Positions 1 to 6,516 of a stretch of DNA of 17,930 nt are shown here, in pieces (within the stretch, counting starts at the first letter, position 1; every line of letters begins with the position of its first letter). Under the pieces are notes generated by a model that saw nothing but the letters and a program-made list of their open reading frames with translations, was not told the origin of the DNA and did no database searches. This DNA comes from CAZNFR01 sp964572225 (GTDB lineage: Bacteria; Bacteroidota; Bacteroidia; Bacteroidales; GCA-2748055): assembly GCA_964572225.1 (NCBI GenBank), contig CAZNFR010000074.1, positions 1 to 17,930 of the forward strand, read 5' to 3'. The position numbers were made by a program, and so were the translations under genes.

Positions 1-278
1 TCTTTTTCGGATTTATCAAAGACCGTGAGCAGGTAAACATGTTCACGCACGGCAACCACATGGGTAATGGCCCTTGCGCCACCGGATTTTCCTTTACCTT
101 TGGATTCGATGGCAATGCGGATTTTATAACAGTCATTGCCTAATGGGGTCCCCTGCTTTGGGTCAACTTGCAGCGAATCAAACAGTTCGGCAAGTTCTTT
201 TTTAAAGGATTTGAATTTACGGGCGAGCCGCCTGGCCTGCCTGTCGAAATAGGGGATGGTTTTAATGCTATAGCTCAT
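1..278 (-). CDS. RelE/ParE-family toxin, C-terminus cut by window edge
   Basis: Ninety-two codons are visible from ATG at 278 leftward, and the frame is still open at base 1. The protein starts MSYSIKTIPYFDRQARRLAR and later has a Gly-rich KGKSGGARAIT stretch followed by VYLLTVFDKSEK. That order (basic helical start, then a strand with GGxR, then a YLLTxxDKSEK strand) is the usual RelE/ParE-superfamily pattern. Known members are about 90 to 110 residues, so only a few residues are missing. RelE relatives usually cleave mRNA on the ribosome and ParE relatives poison gyrase; which applies here cannot be decided. The ATG lies inside the last codons of the upstream antitoxin gene (11-base overlap), so translation is probably coupled. 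It is the third gene of an XRE-antitoxin-toxin operon. Confidence 0.85.
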   Translation of the reverse strand, partial: MSYSIKTIPYFDRQARRLARKFKSFKKELAELFDSLQVDPKQGTPLGNDCYKIRIAIESKGKGKSGGARAITHVVAVREHVYLLTVFDKSEK

Positions 279-501
279 CTAACAGGTCTTTGGCGTCGCG
301 GGCTTTCAACTTACCTTTTTTAACCTGGTTCAGTTCTTCAACAGCCTGTTTTAATCCTGCAAGGATTTCTTCTTTGGATTGTTCACCTAATTCCATTTCC
401 TCCAGACCCTCGAACCTGGCTTTAAGATCTTCCCATTCCTGGATGGGTATAAAAACCCCGGTTGTTTTTCCTTTATTATCGGATATATACTGCAAATTCA
501 T
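268..501 (-). CDS. Small Phd-like antitoxin of a type II toxin-antitoxin pair
   Basis: A 77-residue acidic protein. Its N-terminus (YISDNKGKTTGVFIPIQEW) resembles the short beta-strand dimerisation and DNA-binding part of Phd/YefM-like addiction antitoxins common in Bacteroidota. The rest (about residues 25-77) is charged and helical, rich in Glu and Lys, as expected of the part that wraps and neutralises a toxin. The gene overlaps the toxin gene by 11 bases and starts 2 bases after the XRE gene ends, so all three are one transcript. Function is inferred from size, composition and position; the specific antitoxin family is less certain than the pairing. Confidence 0.75.
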   Translation of the reverse strand: MNLQYISDNKGKTTGVFIPIQEWEDLKARFEGLEEMELGEQSKEEILAGLKQAVEELNQVKKGKLKARDAKDLLDEL

Positions 502-503
502 AA

Positions 504-845
504 TCAGGTCAAATTTTGGTGTGTTAAATTCATTTGTGCATCTCTGAGTAAAGAATCCATTACCATCAGAATCCTTTCTCTTTCGGGTTGAGCAATTTTC
601 TGTAAAAGTTCCAGACGATAAAGCATTTTTTTATCCTGGATTACAAAGTCTGTACCACCGGTAAGATAATCCAGTGAAACTCCTAGGGCATCGGCCATTT
701 TTTTTGCCATCTCCACCGACGGGGTAATTTCGTCCCTTTCATATCTTCCGATAACTGCCGCAGAAGTACCCACAATCTTACCGAAATCCTCCCGGTTCAT
801 TCCCTTTTCTTTACGCAGGCTGCTAATCTTATTTCCTATTTTCAT
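504..845 (-). CDS. XRE-family helix-turn-helix regulator, first gene of the TA operon
   Basis: A 113-residue protein. Residues 1-62 form a canonical XRE/Cro-type helix-turn-helix: KISSLRKEKGMNREDFGKIVG, then SAAVIGRYERDEITPS, then ADALGVSLDYLTGG. The remaining 50 residues are charged and helical (YRLELLQKIAQPERERILMV), a possible dimerisation or sensing tail. It lies 2 bases upstream of the antitoxin gene, as expected for an autorepressor of the operon. Three-gene TA operons with a separate helix-turn-helix regulator are known, for example paaR-paaA-parE in Escherichia coli O157, and the layout here is analogous. It could also be a chromosomal regulator that happens to share the transcript. 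Confidence 0.85.
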   Translation of the reverse strand: MKIGNKISSLRKEKGMNREDFGKIVGTSAAVIGRYERDEITPSVEMAKKMADALGVSLDYLTGGTDFVIQDKKMLYRLELLQKIAQPERERILMVMDSLLRDAQMNLTHQNLT

Positions 846-887
846 AACCTATAAATTAATAAAATGCTATATAAATCAAATTTTTTA

Positions 888-919
888 CAAAAATACTTCA
901 TTTAAAGATGAAAAACAAA
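888..919 (-). promoter_or_regulatory. Promoter of the XRE-antitoxin-toxin operon
   Basis: Read on the minus strand, TTTG (919-916), a 20-base spacer and TATTTTTG (895-888) match the Bacteroidota consensus TTTG-N19/20-TAnnTTTG. The start of transcription would fall near 880, giving a leader of about 35 bases before the XRE ATG at 845. The surrounding region is very AT-rich, which raises the chance of a coincidental match. Confidence 0.5.
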
Positions 920-925
920 ACCTAA

Positions 926-1135
926 AAATTTGCAATTTATTTTATTTATTGGTTAAATTTTTCACTTTTTAAATTAATAAATGAATCCTGGTTTTCACCG
1001 CTATTTTTTCGAGAAAATGAACAGACAAGGTTTGCACTTGCATTAATTACAGATAATAATCAAGAAATAATTAAAGTTTACTTTCAAAATTATACTCATC
1101 TTCAGAGCTGGGTTAAATTTATTAAAACTCCATAA
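926..1135 (+). pseudogene. Possible decayed C-terminal coding remnant
   Basis: A single frame is open from 926 to the TAA at 1133-1135 with no ATG, GTG or TTG in a sensible place. From about 983 its translation looks protein-like (NESWFSPLFFRENEQTRF, then YFQNYTHLQSWVKFIKTP-stop), while the part before it is AT-rich noise. It ends 5 bases before the start codon of the lipoprotein gene. I read it as the last 50 or so residues of a gene whose 5' part is lost; it may once have formed a pair with the lipoprotein gene. I do not recognise the family, and a chance open frame is possible. Confidence 0.3.
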
Positions 1136-1140
1136 GAATT

Positions 1141-1557
1141 ATGAAAAATACCTTAGTTTTTGTTATTCTTTTTTGCTCATTTAGTTGTCAAAATTCTACC
1201 AAAGAGTCAATAATTGGGTATTGGAAATTTTGTGATTCTTTTGGTTATTACGAAGTTCAAATCAAGCAAGATGGAGAAATAAAGGGTTTTAATAATTACA
1301 TGGGGAAGATTCAGATATATTACTCCATTAAAAATGACTCAATAGAATTTTTTTATCAGGAAAAAGAGATTCTAAGTAAATTTAAAATCAGTATACAAAA
1401 AGATGAATTAATACTTGAAAATGACTCTTTGCAACTAGTTTATTATAGGTTACCTCCAAAAACTGATTTACAAATATTATTTGATGAAAATGATCCAGAA
1501 TTCACAAAAAATTATATTGAATTCATGAAAAGAGGTGATATAGAATGTAACGAATAA
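1141..1557 (+). CDS. Small putative lipoprotein of unknown function
   Basis: A 138-residue protein that I do not recognise. Residues 1-16 (MKNTLVFVILFCSFSC) are a short lipoprotein signal with the likely lipidated cysteine at position 16, so the mature protein should be anchored in a membrane. After it come IIGYWKF and alternating short strands (YYEVQIKQDGEIKGF, IQIYYSIKNDSIEFFY), reminiscent of lipocalin-like or other beta-barrel lipoproteins, whose first strand often carries a Gly-x-Trp. The C-terminus is acidic and polar. The gene is clearly more AT-rich than the housekeeping genes to the right and sits between a decayed frame and a transposase remnant, which suggests acquired DNA. Confidence 0.6.
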   Translation: MKNTLVFVILFCSFSCQNSTKESIIGYWKFCDSFGYYEVQIKQDGEIKGFNNYMGKIQIYYSIKNDSIEFFYQEKEILSKFKISIQKDELILENDSLQLVYYRLPPKTDLQILFDENDPEFTKNYIEFMKRGDIECNE

Positions 1558-1783
1558 AAATATTAGCCTCGAAATCCACCAAGACTGATTAAAACCAAAA
1601 AAATTGCAGTAGTTCATCAAGTTCTATATCAGAAATACTATCGTATTCGTCCTACGAACGTTGTTTATTTTAGGGTTTGCTGGATAATTCTTTTTATTCG
1701 CATAGTGTAGATATTCACGATAATAAATTAATAACTTTTGTTATATAAACAGTTAAAAATGCAAGTGAAAACATAAATTGAAA
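1558..1783. other. Intergenic AT-rich stretch, nothing assignable
   Basis: No open frame with a recognisable protein, RNA gene or convincing promoter was seen. It holds one small inverted repeat (TTCGT at 1646-1650, ACGAA at 1654-1658, 3-base loop) of unknown meaning. It probably represents scar DNA next to the transposase remnant. Confidence 0.4.
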
Positions 1784-1786
1784 TAA

Positions 1787-1948
1787 AAAAAGCTTGCAAT
1801 ATGGTATGATCTTTCAGATAAGCAGTTGTCCATCGAAGAGTTCAAAACTTCTTTTCAGGCAAAGTTGTCCGCAGAAAACAGGTGGGTAGAAATGAGTAAG
1901 ATTGTTCCCTGAGACGAGTTTGCTTTTGCCTATGAAAGCTTCCCTTAG
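1787..1948 (+). pseudogene. N-terminal remnant of an IS transposase (DUF772-type, IS1182/IS5-like)
   Basis: An in-frame stretch beginning at the Trp codon 1802 reads WYDLSDKQLSIEEF and later LSAENRWVEMSKIVP, then a TGA stop (1910-1912), then DEFAFAYES. Transposases of this group start with a conserved segment of the form ENRWVK-x-x-x-x-PWDEF-x-x-Y. Here the Trp codon of the PWDEF motif has become TGA. After about 1940 the similarity ends, and no other part of the transposase is present before the ATP-grasp gene. This is the 5' scar of an insertion element, nonfunctional by both nonsense mutation and deletion. The exact IS family is inferred from memory of the motif. Confidence 0.65.
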
Positions 1949-2010
1949 TGAAATATATCCACATTTATATTATTTCTGTTAATGAATATGTCCTGCTGAA
2001 ATGTGGGAAC

Positions 2011-3108
2011 CTACCCCATAAACTCCCTGAAATACCCTTCAATTTGCTTCTTTATTCCTTTGCCGTAGATAAACTGCTCGCCCACAAGATCGCTCACGGG
2101 ATTCGCTTCAATAATCCGGATCCCATCGCGGGTAAAGGCCACATCCCAGGCTACCAGAAAGAAAAAAGGCAGCATATCGTGCATTTTACAAACCACCTCG
2201 CAGGTCTGATCATAGTCCGGTAAAATCACAGAATCGAATTTCGTCCGGGTTACCGGATGCTCTGAGAAGGTTTTTCGTTTAAAACTATAGGAATAAGCCG
2301 TATCGAACAACCTGCCGTTTTCTTCCACACCACAAATGATCCCCCCCTGCGATACATTGTCGACCAGCTTGTCTACTCCAATACGAAGGTGTCCGCAAAG
2401 GACCCTTCGTTGCGCGCCCCTGTTTACCGAATATACCCGGAGGGTGTTCACACAACCCGGATTCAGCCGGTTCAGTTCTTCATGCTGCTGAAGGGTCTCC
2501 TGCATCACATACATCCCGTTCGAAAGCAGGGATTCCAGTTTTTCCGGGGTGCTTTCTTCATTGTTAATCCGGATATTCCCCTTTTCCAGATCCAGCTTGA
2601 AGACATGGCTGCCTCCAAAGGCTATATTCAATTTACAGAAAACATGAAGATCATAATTTTTTAGTTCAGACAGGGGCTCCCTACGCCCATCCCTCAGCCA
2701 GTATACCTCATTGTGGTATATCATGGCGGGCATGGGGGGAATCGGGAAGTTCAATCCCGACATATACCGCTGAAACACATATTTGTCTTCCAGGATGTTC
2801 CGGTAATACAAAGGATCCCCCTTATCGTGTATTTCCGTGAATTCCTTTCGTCCAAGATAATCCTTAATATCCTGATCCTTTCGGTAAAGACGAAGGATGA
2901 AATAATCGGCCAGGTTCCGTGAATTACGGCCATGCCATTGATTAAGCTCGGAGAGAATGACGGGGTAGGATTTCCGGCTGGGTTCCGACCTAAGGTGTTC
3001 CCGGGCCAGTGAGAGGCTCCGGAATTTGGATGTATTCACGATTTTGCTATTAAGGTTAAATGGATGTTTCTCAGGATCCTTTTCCCCCAAATTACGAAAC
3101 TTACACAA
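2011..3108 (-). CDS. ATP-grasp protein, sugar-transfer-associated type
   Basis: A 365-residue protein with an ATP-grasp fold. FCKLNIAFGGSHVFKL (about 157-172) carries the likely ATP-binding lysine and glycine loop, MQETLQQHEELNRLNPGCVNTLRV (202-225) follows, and FLVAWDVAFTRDGIRIIEAN (317-336) ends with the Asp, Glu and Asn that usually bind magnesium. The pattern best fits the ATPgrasp_ST group, found near polysaccharide and cell-surface sugar genes and thought to ligate an amino or carboxyl group onto a sugar or amino-acid substrate. No partner gene lies here, so the substrate is unknown. The farthest upstream plausible start is TTG at 3108; no ATG exists in frame before residue 116 and a stop lies upstream, so the true start is uncertain (GTG at residue 24 is an alternative). 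Confidence 0.75.
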   Translation of the reverse strand: MCKFRNLGEKDPEKHPFNLNSKIVNTSKFRSLSLAREHLRSEPSRKSYPVILSELNQWHGRNSRNLADYFILRLYRKDQDIKDYLGRKEFTEIHDKGDPLYYRNILEDKYVFQRYMSGLNFPIPPMPAMIYHNEVYWLRDGRREPLSELKNYDLHVFCKLNIAFGGSHVFKLDLEKGNIRINNEESTPEKLESLLSNGMYVMQETLQQHEELNRLNPGCVNTLRVYSVNRGAQRRVLCGHLRIGVDKLVDNVSQGGIICGVEENGRLFDTAYSYSFKRKTFSEHPVTRTKFDSVILPDYDQTCEVVCKMHDMLPFFFLVAWDVAFTRDGIRIIEANPVSDLVGEQFIYGKGIKKQIEGYFREFMG

Positions 3109-3257
3109 AGGGGTTACCTGGGAATGAGTAAATAGACGTATTTTTCTTTAAACCCATTACAAATAACCGAGTTTATTTTGAGTGCAAAAGCGAATCTGAG
3201 GGTAAAGGACTATTTTTCACTACCTTCAGACCCTGATAATCAACGAACCAGCTTGCC

Positions 3258-5399
3258 ATGAGAAAGTCCCTTCAGCCTTTACTTCTTTTCTTTTTAATTG
3301 TGGGAGTATTTTTTTCTGCCTGCACAAATGAGCAGGAACTCAAGGATTACTCAAAATGGAGCTCGTATCTGGGGGATAAGCAGAGCACTCAGTATTCATC
3401 ACTGGACCAGATTCATAAGGGTAATGTGGATTCCCTGGTGGTGGCATGGGAGTATAAAACGGGCGACAGCGAGGGGAGGCAGATCCAATGCAGTCCGCTC
3501 ATCATTGATTCGGTGTTGTATGCGACTACCGGCGGACTCAAATGCGTTGCACTGAACGCAGCTACGGGGAATCTGATCTGGGAGTTTGACCCTTACGCCA
3601 ATACTTCGGTGGGGGGTGGGAATAACCGCGGACTTGCATACTGGAGCGATGGCAGTTCGGCCCGGATCTTTCATTCTGCAGGATCCGGATTGTATGCCCT
3701 GGATGCGCAAACGGGTAAGCCTGTGAGCGATTTTGGGGTGAATGGGCGGGTGGATCTGCATACCGGACTGGGGGAAAGGGCCAAAGATTTGTGGGTGATC
3801 ATGACCACTCCGGGGGTGGTGTATGAAGATCTTTACATTGTCGGATCCAGGGTTTCGGAAGGGTATAATTCCGCTCCGGGGTATATCCGGGCTTTTGATG
3901 TCCGCTCCGGCAAACTGGAATGGACCTTCCATACCATTCCCAAACCCGGTGAGGAAGGATATGAAACCTGGCCTCCCAATGCCTGGGAAAGGATAGGCGG
4001 GGTGAATTCCTGGGCAGGTATGGCCCTGGATGAAGAAAAGGGAATCGTGTATGTTCCGACCGGATCGGCTGCATTTGACAGCTATGGAGGGAACCGGATT
4101 GGTGAAAACCTGTTTGCCAACTGCCTTCTTGCCCTTGATGCATCCACCGGAGAACGTATCTGGCACTTCCAGACCATTCGCCACGATATCTGGGACTACG
4201 ACCTTCCGAGTCCGCCGAATATTGTAGATCTAACCGTAAACGGGGAAAAGATCCCGGCTGTAGTCCAGACTACCAAAACCGGCAATACCTTTGTTTTTAA
4301 TCGCTATACGGGTGAACCCCTTTTTCCCCTGAAAGAAATTGAAATCCCTCCCTCCGATATCCCGGGTGAAGAAGCATGGCCAACTCAGCCCCTTCCTGTT
4401 TTACCCCCTCCTTTTACGCGTCAGAATTTTACGAGGGATCTGATCACCGACCGCAGCCCGGAGGCGCATGAAGCCATATCAAAGGCGTTCGATACCCTTA
4501 GGGGAGGCCGGATGATGATACCGCCGAGTTTTGAAGGGACCCTTGTTTTTCCCGGGTTCGACGGGGGAGCGGAATGGGGAGGCTCGGCTGTGGATCCCTA
4601 CAGGGGCATATTGTACGTGAACTCAAACGAGATGGTATGGACCGTTCAGATCATCGAAAATGATAAATACCTGGCCCGGCTCAATGCCAATGCTTCTGCC
4701 GGACAGGCCCTGTATAACCAGCACTGTGCCGTTTGTCACGGACCCGATCTCAAGGGAGACGGACATTATGGTTATCCGGCCCTGGTGGGGGTAAGTAACA
4801 ATTTTAGCACTGCTGAAGTGAAAACCCTTATAGAATCGGGCAAGGGGATGATGCCCGGGATGAGTTACCTGGGCGATGAAGCCATTGATCAGGTGACGGA
4901 CTTCCTCTTCGGACTCGAAGACGCGGGATCTGCTGCAGGAGAGGTTATCGCCAATGAGGAAGAGCGATTCGCCATGCCCTACGGAATCCATGGTTTCAGA
5001 AGACTGTTCGATCCTGAGGGTTATCCCGCTATCAAGCCACCCTGGGGAAACCTCACGGCCATCGATCTGAATAAAGGGGAAATCCTCTGGCAGGTGCCAC
5101 TGGGGGAATTTAAGGAACTCACAGAACAGGGATACACGGTAACGGGGACGGAGAATTACGGCGGACCTGTGGTAACCGGGGGCGGATTGATTTTTATCGC
5201 AGCTACCCGGGATGAGATGTTCAGGGCGTTTGACAAGGACAACGGGGAGCTGCTCTGGGAGGTTCAACTGCCTGCAGGGGGCTATGCAACCCCGGCAACC
5301 TACCGGGTAAACGGCAAACAATTTCTGGTAATCGCTTGTGGAGGAGATAAGATGGGCACTAAATCGGGCGATTCCTATGTATGTTTTTCCCTGCCTTAA
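3258..5399 (+). CDS. PQQ-dependent dehydrogenase lipoprotein with internal cytochrome c domain
   Basis: A 713-residue quinoprotein. Residues 1-22 are a lipoprotein signal ending FFSAC, so it is probably membrane-anchored and faces the periplasm. Residues 35-460 are beta-propeller blades with repeated Trp and GxLxW-type motifs (ALNAATGNLIWEF, AFDVRSGKLEWTF, ALDASTGERIWHF). The RHDIWDYDLPSPPN segment (308 onward) is the hallmark of the PQQ glucose/alcohol dehydrogenase family and includes the likely catalytic aspartate. Cys490-Ala-Val-Cys493-His494 binds heme c, with GMMPGM near 535 offering the axial Met. The propeller then resumes (LTAIDLNKGEILWQV, AFDKDNGELLWEV) to the C-terminus, so the heme domain is inserted between blades. 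It should oxidise a sugar or alcohol and pass electrons to the respiratory chain. No pqq biosynthesis gene is in the window. Substrate not predictable. Confidence 0.9.
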   Translation: MRKSLQPLLLFFLIVGVFFSACTNEQELKDYSKWSSYLGDKQSTQYSSLDQIHKGNVDSLVVAWEYKTGDSEGRQIQCSPLIIDSVLYATTGGLKCVALNAATGNLIWEFDPYANTSVGGGNNRGLAYWSDGSSARIFHSAGSGLYALDAQTGKPVSDFGVNGRVDLHTGLGERAKDLWVIMTTPGVVYEDLYIVGSRVSEGYNSAPGYIRAFDVRSGKLEWTFHTIPKPGEEGYETWPPNAWERIGGVNSWAGMALDEEKGIVYVPTGSAAFDSYGGNRIGENLFANCLLALDASTGERIWHFQTIRHDIWDYDLPSPPNIVDLTVNGEKIPAVVQTTKTGNTFVFNRYTGEPLFPLKEIEIPPSDIPGEEAWPTQPLPVLPPPFTRQNFTRDLITDRSPEAHEAISKAFDTLRGGRMMIPPSFEGTLVFPGFDGGAEWGGSAVDPYRGILYVNSNEMVWTVQIIENDKYLARLNANASAGQALYNQHCAVCHGPDLKGDGHYGYPALVGVSNNFSTAEVKTLIESGKGMMPGMSYLGDEAIDQVTDFLFGLEDAGSAAGEVIANEEERFAMPYGIHGFRRLFDPEGYPAIKPPWGNLTAIDLNKGEILWQVPLGEFKELTEQGYTVTGTENYGGPVVTGGGLIFIAATRDEMFRAFDKDNGELLWEVQLPAGGYATPATYRVNGKQFLVIACGGDKMGTKSGDSYVCFSLP

Positions 5400-5416
5400 A
5401 TGAACCGGGGAAGGGT

Positions 5417-6328
5417 TCAGGTTCCGGCTACATCCCCGAAAATCCCCAGATGTACCCTCTGTGCAAAACGCCAACCGTTGCGAATGGCCATCTTTGCAGC
5501 TATATCGGCGTGTTTGCGGGTTAGCTCCGGGGTGCTGCCCAGGGGCATCACAAGAACATCCTCATTTTTCACGAACCCCAGGCGATCCAGAAAATCTTCC
5601 CTGATCTCCTTTTCATCATCTTCCCTGGCAACCACAAATTTAAGCTGGAAGTCCTTGTCTGTCCGTCTAACGGGCTCCGTTTCCGGCTGGTCGCCATAAT
5701 AGGACCCCATGTGCATGCAGGCATTAATGTATTTTTGAAGGGTATCCGTATTTTTTCTCAACACCGCATGGTCATGGATGAAATGATCATCCACCGGAGT
5801 GTTTATCTTTTTATTTTTTTCGCGTGTAGGTTCCGATGAGCGCAGCTTGGGGGATATCGAGATCAGATCTGCCTCCCCTGCAAGTTCGGGAACGTAGATC
5901 ACCCCGTTGGTCTCCACGGTAATGTGCATGCCCAGTTTTTTCCGGATCAAAGACATTACCCTGATCAGGGCCTGTGGCTGAATGGTCGGCTCACCGCCGG
6001 AAATCACCACATGATTGATATTTCCGCGGTTCAGATCGAGGACCCGCACAATATCTTCCGGTTCCCACTCTTCGTAAGCAGTCACATTATGACTGGAATA
6101 AGGAGTATCACAAATATCCACCTCCCCCTTTTCATCCATCCAAGTGCACCTGAGGTTGCAACCCGCCGTTCTCACAAAAAGAACCGGGATGCCGGCAAGT
6201 TTTCCTTCCCCCTGAATGGTCCCCGGAAAATTATAGCCCGTGCGCGGACCTTCATCCAAAAGTTTTCCATCGGGCCCTCTCAGCACAGGAAATATTCCGT
6301 TCCTTACCAGTCGTAATTCCGCAGACAT
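5417..6328 (-). CDS. queE: QueE-like radical SAM enzyme, long variant
   Basis: A 303-residue radical SAM protein of the 7-carboxy-7-deazaguanine synthase family, which makes the deazaguanine ring of queuosine from 6-carboxy-tetrahydropterin. Supporting motifs are FPGTIQGEGKLAG (34-46, the QGEG substrate motif), GCNLRC (56-61), CDTPYSS (73-79), ISGGEPTIQP (SAM-binding GGEP) and VETNG. The [4Fe-4S] cysteines are Cys57, Cys61 and Cys73, a CX3CX11C spacing rather than the usual CX3CX2C, because about nine residues (MDEKGEVDI) are inserted after the Trp. It is also about 90 residues longer than typical QueE, mostly in the middle and C-terminus. The gene is divergent from trxB and convergent with the PQQ dehydrogenase gene (17-base gap). 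No other queuosine gene is in the window, so the exact reaction is inferred from family. Confidence 0.8.
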   Translation of the reverse strand: MSAELRLVRNGIFPVLRGPDGKLLDEGPRTGYNFPGTIQGEGKLAGIPVLFVRTAGCNLRCTWMDEKGEVDICDTPYSSHNVTAYEEWEPEDIVRVLDLNRGNINHVVISGGEPTIQPQALIRVMSLIRKKLGMHITVETNGVIYVPELAGEADLISISPKLRSSEPTREKNKKINTPVDDHFIHDHAVLRKNTDTLQKYINACMHMGSYYGDQPETEPVRRTDKDFQLKFVVAREDDEKEIREDFLDRLGFVKNEDVLVMPLGSTPELTRKHADIAAKMAIRNGWRFAQRVHLGIFGDVAGT

Positions 6329-6406
6329 ATTAATATAGTTAGATATGACTAATTGTCATGAATATTAAAAAAGCTGTAAAACAGGTGATTATCCTGAAAA
6401 ACCTGA

Positions 6407-6436
6407 CAAAATTAATAATGGTATGTTAATTGACAA
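6407..6436 (-). promoter_or_regulatory. Promoter of queE
   Basis: On the minus strand, TTG (6436-6434, preceded by C where the consensus has T), a 19-base spacer and TAATTTTG (6414-6407) fit the Bacteroidota promoter pattern. It leaves a leader of about 70 bases before the queE ATG at 6328. It faces away from the trxB promoter at 6451-6481. Confidence 0.5.
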
Positions 6437-6450
6437 GGGGATAAAAGATT

Positions 6451-6481
6451 TTTGACAAGAACGTTTTGAATATTACTTTTG
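6451..6481 (+). promoter_or_regulatory. Promoter of trxB
   Basis: TTTG at 6451-6454, exactly 19 bases, then TACTTTTG at 6474-6481: a full match to the Bacteroidota consensus TTTG-N19-TAnnTTTG. Transcription would start near 6487, about 30 bases before the trxB start codon. Confidence 0.65.
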
Positions 6482-6516
6482 TTTGACTTTTGTTTAATTA
6501 CTAATTCAACGATATA

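Noticed and set aside
1646..1658. Small palindrome TTCGT-CCT-ACGAA as an attachment site or operator
   Set aside because: Single copy, short arms, and no integrase gene in the window.
1959..2006. Inverted repeat CCACATTT / AAATGTGG past the ATP-grasp gene
   Set aside because: Arms match over 8 bases, but the loop is 32 bases and no T run follows on the minus strand, so it is not a convincing terminator or IS end.
3399..4184. Minus-strand open frame of 261 codons inside the PQQ dehydrogenase gene
   Set aside because: It is Pro-, Gly- and Ile-rich without any known motif and lies antisense to a gene with clear family motifs; GC-rich codons on the plus strand create it.
4623..5474. Minus-strand open frame of 283 codons over the end of the PQQ dehydrogenase gene
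   Set aside because: No recognisable domain; antisense shadow of the heme and propeller region, and it also overlaps the 3' end of queE.
6346..6360. Inverted repeat ATGAC-TAATT-GTCAT upstream of queE
   Set aside because: Only 5-base arms in AT-rich DNA and no regulator or second copy to support an operator.
6329..6402. Possible preQ1 riboswitch in the queE leader
   Set aside because: The leader has a small CAGGT/ACCTG hairpin but lacks the conserved loop and A-rich tail of preQ1 class I, and no class II structure was seen.
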